Source: Bacillota bacterium
GTDB taxonomy: Bacteria; Bacillota; Clostridia; Christensenellales; Aristaeellaceae
Assembly: GCA_023413135.1 (NCBI GenBank)
Contig: JAEZQK010000015.1
Coordinates: 1 to 13,191 of the forward strand
Reading direction: 5' to 3'
Length of the DNA: 13,191 nucleotides
Within the stretch, counting starts at the first letter, position 1. Each line of letters begins with the position of its first letter. The notes below the pieces were generated by a model. The model worked only from the letters and a program-made list of their open reading frames with translations, did no database searches and was not told the origin of the DNA. Made by a program: the position numbers and the translations under genes. Shown here one piece after another: positions 6,850 to 13,191 of the stretch.

Positions 6850-7716
6850 ATGCGTGACCGCTCCCCGGGCAGTGTTGCCTTGGATGTGCTAATTTATCTT
6901 GTCATGGCGCTGGTGCTGCTCACCTGCCTTTTGCCGTTTGTGTACATGTTCGCACTCTCCCTGTCCGACCCCAGGGAGATCATCAACAACCGGGTGTTCC
7001 TCTGGCCGCTGGGGGTCACATTTGACGCCTACAAGCAAATCTTCACCTATCCCAATTTTTTCAGGGCATACGGGAACACCATTTTTTACACGGCGGGCGG
7101 TACGGCCATCGCTCTGACCATGACATCCCTGTTTGCCTATCCGCTTTCAAAAACCTTCCTGCGCGGGCAAAAGTTTCTGATGAAAATGGTCATTGTCTCC
7201 ATGTTCTTCTCCGGAGGCCTGATTCCCAACTTTCTCCTGGTTTCGAACCTTGGCCTGACGAACACGGTATGGGCTATGCTGATACCCTTTGCCATCAGCC
7301 AGTTCAACCTGATCATTCTCATGAACTTTTTTAAGTCTATACCGGGGGAGATCGAGGAAGCTGCCCTCATCGACGGCCTAGGGTATTTTGGAATCCTGCT
7401 GAAGATCGTTCTCCCTCTTTCCACCGCAGCCTTAGCTACCGTGGGGCTCTATACCGCCGTTTTCTTCTGGAATGATTGGTTCAATGGCTTGATTTATCTG
7501 AACACCAGCCAGTTTCCGGTGATGCTGTTCCTGCGCAACATCGTCAACGGCACATCCATGCTGGGGGACGCCGCAGGTTCTGCGGACAAGGCCACCATCG
7601 CCATCTCCGTCAAGTCCGCCGTCATCATCACCTCCACGCTGCCCATTATCATCCTCTATCCCTTTTTGCAGCGCTATTTTGTAAAGGGCTTGACAGTGGG
7701 CTCCGTAAAAGGCTAA
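6850..7716 (+). CDS. Carbohydrate ABC transporter permease, LplC/MalG type, second operon
   Basis: This is the second membrane subunit of the importer, 288 residues with about six hydrophobic segments. The EAA loop near residue 170 reads EAALIDGLGYFGILLKIVLP. The C-terminus RYFVKGLTVGSVKG is typical of LplC/YtcP permeases. AAGGAGG ends 9 bases before the ATG at 6850; a TTG at 6847 directly in front is an alternative start giving one more residue. It is the last gene of the operon, and its stop overlaps the stop of the convergent RpiR-type gene by a few bases, with no terminator hairpin visible between them. Transcripts from both sides may therefore run into each other. Confidence 0.93.
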   Translation: MRDRSPGSVALDVLIYLVMALVLLTCLLPFVYMFALSLSDPREIINNRVFLWPLGVTFDAYKQIFTYPNFFRAYGNTIFYTAGGTAIALTMTSLFAYPLSKTFLRGQKFLMKMVIVSMFFSGGLIPNFLLVSNLGLTNTVWAMLIPFAISQFNLIILMNFFKSIPGEIEEAALIDGLGYFGILLKIVLPLSTAALATVGLYTAVFFWNDWFNGLIYLNTSQFPVMLFLRNIVNGTSMLGDAAGSADKATIAISVKSAVIITSTLPIIILYPFLQRYFVKGLTVGSVKG

Positions 7717-8579
7717 TTATCAATTTTGTGGGTGATGCAGCTATTGTAGCTGTTCTCCAGGGAGGCCTTCACCCGGTTATAATCCAGGTGTGCGATGGTG
7801 GAATACAGCACGTCGATCACCACCAACTGTGCAATGCGGCTGCTCATTGCGCCGCTGCGCCGGTAAACCTCGGGGCAGGAAGTGAATAAAGTGAAATCGG
7901 CGTGCTTTAAAAGGGGCATTTTCCCGTATTTGGTGATGGTCATGATGGTTGCGCCCCGCTCCTTGGCAATTTGCAGCGCTTCCAGGACTTCGCTTGTACG
8001 GCCCGAATTGGAGATGAACACGGCCACATCGTTGCTTGTCAGGTTGGCGGCATAGGTGAGCTGGATGTGGTTGTCCCGGCAAAAGACCACATGCTTGCCG
8101 ATTCGAAGCAGCTTGTCATACAAATCCTCCGCCACGATGGCCGATGCGCCTACGCCGAAGATTTTCACCGATTTCGCCTGGATGATCCGCCTGGCAGCGC
8201 TCTTTATAAGCTCCGGGTCCATGAGCCGAAGGGTATCGTTAATGGCCTGGATGCTGCTGGAACGCACCGTTTCCACCAACTGTTCCGCGTTGTTGAGACC
8301 CGTGATGTCCGCGTACAGCGGTTCCGCTGTTTTCCCGTCATGACCTTGGGCATTCATCTCCAAAAACAGCTGTTTTTTGAGCCCCTTCAACCCGCCAAAT
8401 CCCATGGCTTTGCAAAAGCGCACCCAGGCCACCTGGCTTGCGCCCGATTCCGCCGCCAGGCTGGCAATGGGCATATGAAACACGCTTTCCACATGGCTTA
8501 GAAAATAGGCGGCCGCTTTTTTCTCCGCGTTGCTCAATCCGTCATACATGCCGCGGGTTCGAATCTCCAGGTTGGTCAT
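7713..8579 (-). CDS. RpiR/MurR-family transcriptional regulator with SIS domain
   Basis: This is a sugar-phosphate-responsive regulator of 288 residues. Residues about 1-75 form the RpiR helix-turn-helix domain, with recognition region LAAESGASQVAWVRFCKAMG. Residues about 130-255 are a SIS sugar-isomerase fold that binds phosphosugars: KIFGVGASAIVAEDL, then VAVFISNSGRTSEVLEAL and ATIMTITKY. I chose the ATG at 8579, with GGGAG 8 bases upstream; an ATG at 8594 overlaps the anmK stop (TAATG) and could instead be used through coupling. Being co-transcribed with anmK, whose product is MurNAc-6-phosphate, it is probably a MurR-like regulator sensing that compound. A TGAAA-N5-TTTCA palindrome at the anmK promoter is its best candidate site. 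The exact effector is inference. Confidence 0.92.
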   Translation of the reverse strand: MTNLEIRTRGMYDGLSNAEKKAAAYFLSHVESVFHMPIASLAAESGASQVAWVRFCKAMGFGGLKGLKKQLFLEMNAQGHDGKTAEPLYADITGLNNAEQLVETVRSSSIQAINDTLRLMDPELIKSAARRIIQAKSVKIFGVGASAIVAEDLYDKLLRIGKHVVFCRDNHIQLTYAANLTSNDVAVFISNSGRTSEVLEALQIAKERGATIMTITKYGKMPLLKHADFTLFTSCPEVYRRSGAMSSRIAQLVVIDVLYSTIAHLDYNRVKASLENSYNSCITHKIDN

Positions 8580-8593
8580 GGTGCACTCTCCCA

Positions 8594-9772
8594 TTAAAAG
8601 CTGATTTTGCCTAAAATGACCGGATGACTGGCCCCTGTGGCTGCAGGCACATTGTTGTAATGGAAGTGCAGCGTCTCGTTGGCCAGAACGGCAAAGGTAA
8701 TAGCCTCCTTGGCGTTGCTGTCAAGCCCCAGGTCCTCGTTGCGCAATACTTCCGTTTCAGGCAGGCAATCCATGATGTGGCGCATCAATACCGGATTCAT
8801 GCTGCCGCCGCCTCCTACGACCAGGCGGGAAGGCGTAGGCTTTATAAAGCGGTCGATCCCCACCCGGATGGTTTCCGCGGTGAACCTGGTAGCCGTTGCC
8901 AGGATGTCCGCAAGGGAAAGGCCCAGAGCATGCCCCTTTTGTACCAGCAGATCCACATAATGTTTGCCGTACACCTCCCGCCCGGTGGATTTGGGCGGCG
9001 GTTCCAGCAAGTAGGGGTCTTCCAGCATGTAATCAAGCAGTGCCCGGGAAACGGTGCCGCTTTGAGCCAGGCGGCCGCCCTCGTCATAGCGCAGTGCGCC
9101 GCATGTTATGCGTGCGGCCAGCTCGTCCATCACCATGTTGCCGGGTCCGGTATCAAAGGCATACGTATCAAGAAGGCTCCCGCCTTTGGGCAAAACCGTG
9201 ATATTGCCGATGCCGCCTATGTTTTGCAGCGCTACCGACCTATCCTCCTGGCGGTAGAGCAGGTATTCGGTATAGGGTACCAGTGGCGCACCTTGTCCGC
9301 CGGCGGCCATGTCCCGAACCCGGAAATCGCTGACCACCATACAGCCCAGCATCTGCGAGATCAGCGACGGCTCTCCCATTTGCAGCGTGCCGCGGATTTT
9401 ATACCCCAGGTAATCCTCCTGAATAGGCGCATGATACAGCGTGTGCCCATGGCTGCCCACAAAGCTTATGTCCCGCGGGCTTACATGCGCCTGCTCGCAG
9501 GCTTTCAGGCATGCATCCGCCGACAGCCTGCCCAGCAGGAAATGCATGGCGCAAAGCTCCATGGTGCCGCCCACGTCGCCGCCGGCTAATGCCAGAATTC
9601 GATTACGTACTGCGTCATCATATGGCAGGGTGATAAAGGCCTTCAGCTTGACCCTTGTTGAAAGACTGTGCCCCGTGATTTCAACCACCGCGGCATCAAT
9701 GCCATCGCAGGATGTGCCGCTCATCAGCCCGATAGCCAGGGCGGGATCGGGAATCTGCCAAACATGTTTCAT
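8594..9772 (-). CDS. anmK: Anhydro-N-acetylmuramic acid kinase
   Basis: AnmK opens the 1,6-anhydro ring of anhydro-MurNAc and phosphorylates it with ATP to give MurNAc-6-phosphate, a cytoplasmic step of cell-wall recycling. The 392-residue protein has the expected motifs of this ASKHA-fold kinase: IGLMSGTSCDGID (residues 14-26), VGSHGHTLYH (105-114), QNIGGIGN (183-190), FDTGPGN with the likely catalytic Asp207, and VVGGGGSMNPVLM (318-330). It is full length for the family. A GGAG site lies 8 bases before the ATG and a good promoter about 40 bp upstream. Its stop overlaps an alternative start of the RpiR-type gene, so the two form an operon. The next enzyme of the pathway, MurQ, is not in the window. 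Confidence 0.96.
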   Translation of the reverse strand: MKHVWQIPDPALAIGLMSGTSCDGIDAAVVEITGHSLSTRVKLKAFITLPYDDAVRNRILALAGGDVGGTMELCAMHFLLGRLSADACLKACEQAHVSPRDISFVGSHGHTLYHAPIQEDYLGYKIRGTLQMGEPSLISQMLGCMVVSDFRVRDMAAGGQGAPLVPYTEYLLYRQEDRSVALQNIGGIGNITVLPKGGSLLDTYAFDTGPGNMVMDELAARITCGALRYDEGGRLAQSGTVSRALLDYMLEDPYLLEPPPKSTGREVYGKHYVDLLVQKGHALGLSLADILATATRFTAETIRVGIDRFIKPTPSRLVVGGGGSMNPVLMRHIMDCLPETEVLRNEDLGLDSNAKEAITFAVLANETLHFHYNNVPAATGASHPVILGKISF

Positions 9773-9786
9773 AAGTAATGCTCCAT

Positions 9787-9803
9787 ATGAAAGTTTGTTT
9801 CAT
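9787..9803. promoter_or_regulatory. Candidate RpiR/MurR operator, ATGAAA-N5-TTTCAT
   Basis: A 6-bp inverted repeat with a 5-base centre (gtttg) lies about 10 bases downstream of the -10 box of the anmK promoter, where a repressor would block early transcription. Several RpiR-family regulators bind dyads with GAAA/TTTC-type half-sites. The pairing with the RpiR-type protein of this operon is inference. Confidence 0.55.
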
Positions 9804-9811
9804 TTTCCTTC

Positions 9812-9840
9812 AATGTACCGTCTATTTGTATTGTTGTCAA
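9812..9840 (-). promoter_or_regulatory. Predicted promoter of the anmK-rpiR operon
   Basis: On the minus strand a perfect TTGACA (9840-9835) is followed by a 17-base spacer and TACATT (9817-9812, 4 of 6). It is 40 bp upstream of the anmK ATG. I could not identify a convincing promoter for the divergent nagZ in the same gap. Confidence 0.7.
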
Positions 9841-9871
9841 GTATTTTAGAAATGGGAAAGGAACGGAATTG

Positions 9872-11428
9872 ATGGAAAGGCTGTCCGCAAAACAGAAAAT
9901 TGGCCAGCGGTTCGCGGCCGGGTTCCCGTCTACTGTCATCAGCGATGATTTTATCCGCCTGGTGAAGGAATACAAGATCGGCAACGTGATCCTTTTCAAA
10001 GAAAACATTCAAAGCAAGGAGCAGCTTTATTCGCTGTGCCGGGCATTGCAGACGCTCATCATGGCGGAAACGGGGTACCCTGCATTCATCGCCATCGACC
10101 AGGAGGGGGGCGTTGTTTCCCGCCTCTCGGATGATGCCGCCGTAATCCCCAGCGCCATGGCCATTGCTGCCACGGGCAATGTTCAAAACGCATATGAGGC
10201 CGGGCTGCTCACAGGCCGGGAGCTAAATGCCCTGGGCGTGAACTTCAACCTTGCGCCGGACATGGACGTCAACTCCAACCCCTGTAACCCGGTGATCGGC
10301 GTGCGCAGCTACGGTGACACCCCGGAAACGGTGTGCGCTTACGGCACGCACATGATCCGGGGCCTTACGGACGCCGGTATTTTATGCACGGCCAAGCATT
10401 TTCCCGGCCACGGCGATACGGCGGTGGATTCCCATCTGGGCCTGCCCTGTGTGGAAAAATCCCTGGGAGAGCTGCAAGCATGTGAGCTGAAGCCCTTTGC
10501 GGCCGCCATACGGGCGGGGGTTTCCGCCGTCATGACCTCCCATATCCTGTTCCCGATTTTGGAGCCGGACAAATTGCCCGCTACCATGTCCAGGCGGATC
10601 ATTACAGGCTTGCTGAAAAATGAAATGGGCTTTACAGGGCTGGTGCTCAGCGATTGCATGATGATGAGCGCCATCCGCGAGCATTACGGCACCGTTCAGG
10701 GCTGCCTGATGGCGGCAAAGGCCGGGGTGGATTTGATTTTCATCTCCCATAGCTGTGAGTTGGCTGGGGAGGCGGCACACGCCATGCTGAAAGCTTGTGA
10801 AAACGGGGGATTGGATGCGGGCGAGATGGATGTTTCCGTGGAAAAGATACTGCGCCTGAAGCAGAATATACTGTCAAGGCCTGTGGAACCTCTTGAGGTG
10901 GTCGGCTGCGATGCGCACCGGGAGGCCGTTTCCCGCATGATGACTAAGGCGGTTACCGAGGTTCACGTGCCTCCTGCCGGGAGGCCAAAGCTTGGCCCAT
11001 CGCCCCTGTTCCTGGGCTGCTATCCTTTCCGGCCCACCATTGCATCCAATCCGGAAGACCGGGGGATCAGCTTCCCCAAGTTCATGGCCGAAAGGCTCGG
11101 CGGGGATTTCCTCATCACATCCACCGACCCGAACGAAGCGGAAATTGATGCGGCTGTTGCATTATCGGCGGGCCATTCCTGCCTGGTGGCCGGCACCTAT
11201 AACGGCCATTTGAAGCCCGGTCAAACCGCTCTTGTGCGTGCGCTGGCGGCTACGGGCATACCCACCGTATGTGTGGCGCTGCGCAACCCATATGATCTGT
11301 CTTATATTCCCTCAAATGTATACACGCTTGCCGCCTATGCCTACGATGAGCTCAGCCTGAACGCCGTTTTAAAGGTGCTGGCCATGAAAGCCGAAGCCCC
11401 TGGCAAGCTGCCCGTTACTTTGCCATAA
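9872..11428 (+). CDS. nagZ: Beta-N-acetylhexosaminidase, glycoside hydrolase family 3 (NagZ)
   Basis: NagZ removes GlcNAc from muropeptides such as GlcNAc-anhydroMurNAc(-peptide). The 518-residue protein starts MERLSAKQKIGQRFAAGFPS, the usual opening of the GH3 barrel. The NagZ-specific motif KHFPGHGDTAVDSHLGLP (from residue 175) carries the Asp186/His188 acid-base dyad, and the likely nucleophile is Asp261 in VLSDCMMMSAI. A C-terminal alpha/beta domain spans about 370-518. There is no signal peptide, so it probably acts in the cytoplasm and needs imported muropeptides, unlike secreted Bacillus NagZ. I chose the ATG at 9872 (AAAGGA 9 bases upstream) over a TTG just before it. It is divergent from anmK, consistent with one cell-wall-recycling locus. 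Confidence 0.95.
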   Translation: MERLSAKQKIGQRFAAGFPSTVISDDFIRLVKEYKIGNVILFKENIQSKEQLYSLCRALQTLIMAETGYPAFIAIDQEGGVVSRLSDDAAVIPSAMAIAATGNVQNAYEAGLLTGRELNALGVNFNLAPDMDVNSNPCNPVIGVRSYGDTPETVCAYGTHMIRGLTDAGILCTAKHFPGHGDTAVDSHLGLPCVEKSLGELQACELKPFAAAIRAGVSAVMTSHILFPILEPDKLPATMSRRIITGLLKNEMGFTGLVLSDCMMMSAIREHYGTVQGCLMAAKAGVDLIFISHSCELAGEAAHAMLKACENGGLDAGEMDVSVEKILRLKQNILSRPVEPLEVVGCDAHREAVSRMMTKAVTEVHVPPAGRPKLGPSPLFLGCYPFRPTIASNPEDRGISFPKFMAERLGGDFLITSTDPNEAEIDAAVALSAGHSCLVAGTYNGHLKPGQTALVRALAATGIPTVCVALRNPYDLSYIPSNVYTLAAYAYDELSLNAVLKVLAMKAEAPGKLPVTLP

Positions 11429-11430
11429 AG

Positions 11431-11459
11431 GTGACAATAATACCCATATGTGCTATATT
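11431..11459 (+). promoter_or_regulatory. Predicted promoter of the cyclase-fold gene
   Basis: GTGACA (5 of 6), a 17-base spacer and TATATT (5 of 6) lie directly after the nagZ stop, with the -10 box 32 bp before the next start codon. This suggests the following gene has its own transcript and is not merely read through from nagZ. Confidence 0.6.
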
Positions 11460-11491
11460 ATTGACAGACGGCACGGGAGGGTGAAGAAACG

Positions 11492-12325
11492 ATGGCAGTA
11501 GCGGAGCAATACCGATCCGATGTGGAAGCCATATTGGCGGCACGCCATGATAACGGGGCCGACCTTTGGACTACGCCCGACAGGCGGCTGAGCAAAGGCG
11601 GCCCGTTTTCCACCCTTGAAAGCGCTATGCTGTTGCTGGAACTGGGAATGCCCCCCTCCGATCCGCTTTTGAAAGACGTGGCTGATCTCATATTCAGCAC
11701 ATGGCGGGAAGACGGAAGATTCAAGCTTTCTCCGCAAGGCGTCATATACCCATGCCAAACGATCCATGCCGCCAATGTGCTGTGCCATTTGGGTTACGCC
11801 GCCGATCCACGGCTGCAGAAAACATTTGAGCACCTGCTGGCCACGCAATATGGCGATGGCGGGTGGCGCTGCAACAAGTTCAGCTTCGGGCGCGGCCCGG
11901 AGACGGAATTCTCCAATCCCGGCCCGACCTTGAACGCATTGAACGCCTTTCGGTTTGCAAACTTCCTCAACCGGGAACCGGCCCTTGACAGGACGGTTGA
12001 ATTCCTCTTAAGCCACTGGACGATCCGGCAGCCGATTGGCCCTTGTCACTATGGAATTGGCACCTTGTTCATGCAGGCGGAATACCCTTTTGGGAATTAC
12101 AATCTTTTTGTGTATGTCTATGTTCTTTCATTTTATCATAAAGCTCAAAATGATTCCCGGTTCCTTGAGGCGCTTGCTGCCCTGGAATCCAAACTGGTGG
12201 AAGGCCAGGTGGTGGTAGAGCGGGTCAATCAGAAATTGGCCAAGTTTGCCTTCTGCAAAAAAGGGGAGCCTAGTGCACTGGGAACCAAGCGATACCGCGA
12301 CATCCTCAGAAACCTTGGCAGGTAG
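11492..12325 (+). CDS. Protein of unknown function with squalene-cyclase/prenyltransferase-like alpha-alpha toroid fold
   Basis: The 277-residue soluble protein has no signal peptide or membrane segment. It shows spaced helical repeats like those of terpene cyclases and protein prenyltransferase beta subunits: FSTLESAMLLLELGM, IYPCQTIHAANVLCHLGYAADPRL, and HLLATQYGDGGWRCN (residues about 114-128), whose GDGGW is a QW-like repeat motif, then FSNPGPTLNALNAFRF and NYNLFVYVYVLSFYHK. It lacks a DXDD cyclase motif, so it is probably not a classical squalene-hopene cyclase. Conserved-looking Cys and His residues could bind a metal as in farnesyltransferase, but that is a guess. GGGAGG lies 11 bases before the ATG. 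The gene has its own promoter and a strong terminator, so it stands alone. No function can be assigned. Confidence 0.75.
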   Translation: MAVAEQYRSDVEAILAARHDNGADLWTTPDRRLSKGGPFSTLESAMLLLELGMPPSDPLLKDVADLIFSTWREDGRFKLSPQGVIYPCQTIHAANVLCHLGYAADPRLQKTFEHLLATQYGDGGWRCNKFSFGRGPETEFSNPGPTLNALNAFRFANFLNREPALDRTVEFLLSHWTIRQPIGPCHYGIGTLFMQAEYPFGNYNLFVYVYVLSFYHKAQNDSRFLEALAALESKLVEGQVVVERVNQKLAKFAFCKKGEPSALGTKRYRDILRNLGR

Positions 12326-12337
12326 TATTATAAGCCG

Positions 12338-12385
12338 AAACTGCCGCACTGTGATCGTTTCTCCAGTGCGGCAGTTTTATTATTT
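12338..12385 (+). terminator. Rho-independent terminator after the cyclase-fold gene
   Basis: AAACTGCCGCACTG (12338-12351) pairs perfectly with CAGTGCGGCAGTTT (12364-12377) over 14 bp with a 12-base loop, and a T-rich tail (TTTTATTATTTATT) follows. It begins 13 bp after the stop. This is the clearest intrinsic terminator in the window, and it separates the gene from the truncated gene downstream. Confidence 0.9.
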
Positions 12386-12402
12386 ATTAATGTACGGCTT
12401 CC

Positions 12403-13116
12403 ATGCTGGACCGGTTCACGCTCGTTTCCAACTCCGACGCCCATTCGCCCGCAAACCTGGCCAGGGAAGCGAACCTGTTTGATACCGAACTTTCCTACCC
12501 GTATATCTCCCGGGCGCTGGCGGGCCGGGATGCGGGGGCCTTTCACGGTACCATCGAATTTTTCCCCGAGGAGGGGAAATACCACTGGGACGGGCACCGG
12601 GCCTGCGGCGTATGCCAAAGGCCGGCGGACACCAAGGCGGCAGGCGGTATATGCCCCGTCTGCGGCGGCAGGATCACCGTGGGCGTTTTAAGCCGGGTGG
12701 AGGAGCTGGCAGACCGGAACGAAGGCTTCACGCCCCCGTCAGCCAGGCATTCTGAAAGCCTTGTGCCCCTACATGAGGTGATTGCCGCCACCAAAGGAGT
12801 GTCCAGTACCAGTGAAAAGGTGAGGAGGACCTTTGACGCTTTGATATCAAGCCTGGGGCCTGAGCTATACATCCTGCGGGAGGCGCCGCTTGAGGATATA
12901 AAGCAAAAGGCGGGTTTCCTTATATCCGAGGGGATTCGCAGGCTGCGCATGGGCAGGGTTGAAATTCAGCCGGGATTCGATGGAGAGTACGGTAAAATCA
13001 AGCTCTTTGGCAAGGGTGAAGCCGAATCGTTAGCCGGCCAGCTCTGCTTTGTAGATGGGGAGAAGAATCCTCTCCCTTTGGCACCCCGGAAGGGCAATGT
13101 CATTAAGATAAGATGA
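12403..13116 (+). pseudogene. Endonuclease Q-type PHP protein, C-terminal half only (5'-truncated)
   Basis: The 237-codon reading begins inside a well-known family: FTLVSNSDAHSPANLAREAN is the last metal-binding segment (Asp12/His14) of the PHP domain. It is followed by GTIEFFPEEGKYHWDGHRAC, a zinc ribbon (Cys68-x2-Cys71, Cys84-x2-Cys87), GVLSRVEELADR, SLVPLHEVIAATKGV and a helix-hairpin-helix-like end with PGFDGEYGKIKLF. Family members (EndoQ-like, cutting at deaminated bases) are about 400 residues; the first 170 or so, with the HxH metal ligands, are missing. An in-frame stop lies at 12388-12390, the ATG has no ribosome site, and a terminator lies just upstream. The remaining frame is intact, so the truncation is recent, still translated from elsewhere, or an assembly join. 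A nuclease activity is unlikely. Confidence 0.75.
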
Positions 13117-13160
13117 CATATGGGCGGCGCTTGTTTGTATTCATTGCATGAACGCTGTAG

Positions 13161-13191
13161 GGGCGGGGGGGGGCGGCCCCCCCCGACCGGT
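13161..13191. repeat. G9/C8 hairpin at the window edge
   Basis: A run of nine G (13165-13173) is followed by CGG and a run of eight C (13177-13184), giving a self-complementary G/C hairpin preceded by GTAGGGGC. It is low-complexity, non-coding sequence 45 bp after the truncated gene, and continues beyond the window. It may be the start of a dispersed GC-rich repeat. Confidence 0.5.

Noticed and set aside
7738..7752. CAGCTA-TTG-TAGCTG hairpin near the convergent gene ends
   Set aside because: The stem is only 6 bp, inside the RpiR-type coding region, and has no T-run on either strand, so it is not a convincing terminator.
8624..9589. 321-codon plus-strand open frame opposite anmK
   Set aside because: anmK motifs on the other strand are unmistakable; this frame is a shadow created by GC-rich codon use.
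9841..9871. Promoter for nagZ in the divergent gap
   Set aside because: No pair of boxes with acceptable spacing could be found on the plus strand, so none is annotated.

Overview
The window is GC-rich bacterial DNA with strong Shine-Dalgarno sites (AGGAGG type), TTGACA/TATAAT-type promoters and LplA/LplB/LplC-type sugar importers. All of this fits a Clostridia-like Firmicute. The signal-peptide style of the solute-binding proteins suggests a gut Christensenellales-type lineage, but that is a guess. I see no phage, transposase, CRISPR, rRNA or tRNA.

Layout. (1) Positions 1-2515, minus strand: an ABC sugar-import operon with a binding protein, a LplB-type permease and a LplC/MalG-type permease cut by the window edge. 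(2) 2516-2772: a divergent promoter region with repeated TGGATATA boxes and a palindrome over a -10 box. (3) 2773-3900, plus strand: a GntR/LacI hybrid (AraR-like) regulator. (4) 4090-7716, plus strand: a second ABC import operon of the same type (binding protein, LplB, LplC). Its binding-protein/permease gap holds a 135-bp palindromic element and a 15-bp perfect hairpin. (5) 7713-9772, minus strand: anmK followed by an RpiR/MurR-type regulator gene. (6) 9872-11428, plus strand: nagZ, divergent from anmK. The shared gap holds a TGAAA-N5-TTTCA palindrome just downstream of the anmK promoter. (7) 11492-12325, plus strand: a protein with a squalene-cyclase-like fold and unknown role, with its own promoter and a strong terminator. 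(8) 12403-13116, plus strand: the C-terminal half of an endonuclease Q-type PHP protein lacking its N-terminus. (9) 13117-13191: a G/C-run hairpin at the window edge.

How the genes may work together. NagZ releases GlcNAc from muropeptides, AnmK phosphorylates 1,6-anhydro-MurNAc to MurNAc-6-phosphate, and an RpiR-type sugar-phosphate sensor probably controls them. This is a cell-wall recycling locus, although the etherase MurQ is not in the window. The two importers lack their own ATPase and probably use a shared MsmX-like ATPase encoded elsewhere. The GntR/LacI regulator sits between both importer operons and may control both. Import of a cell-wall sugar by the adjacent transporter is an attractive but unproven link.

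I did not find an obviously new multi-gene system. The most unusual items are the 135-bp palindromic element, the truncated endonuclease Q gene and the orphan cyclase-fold protein.
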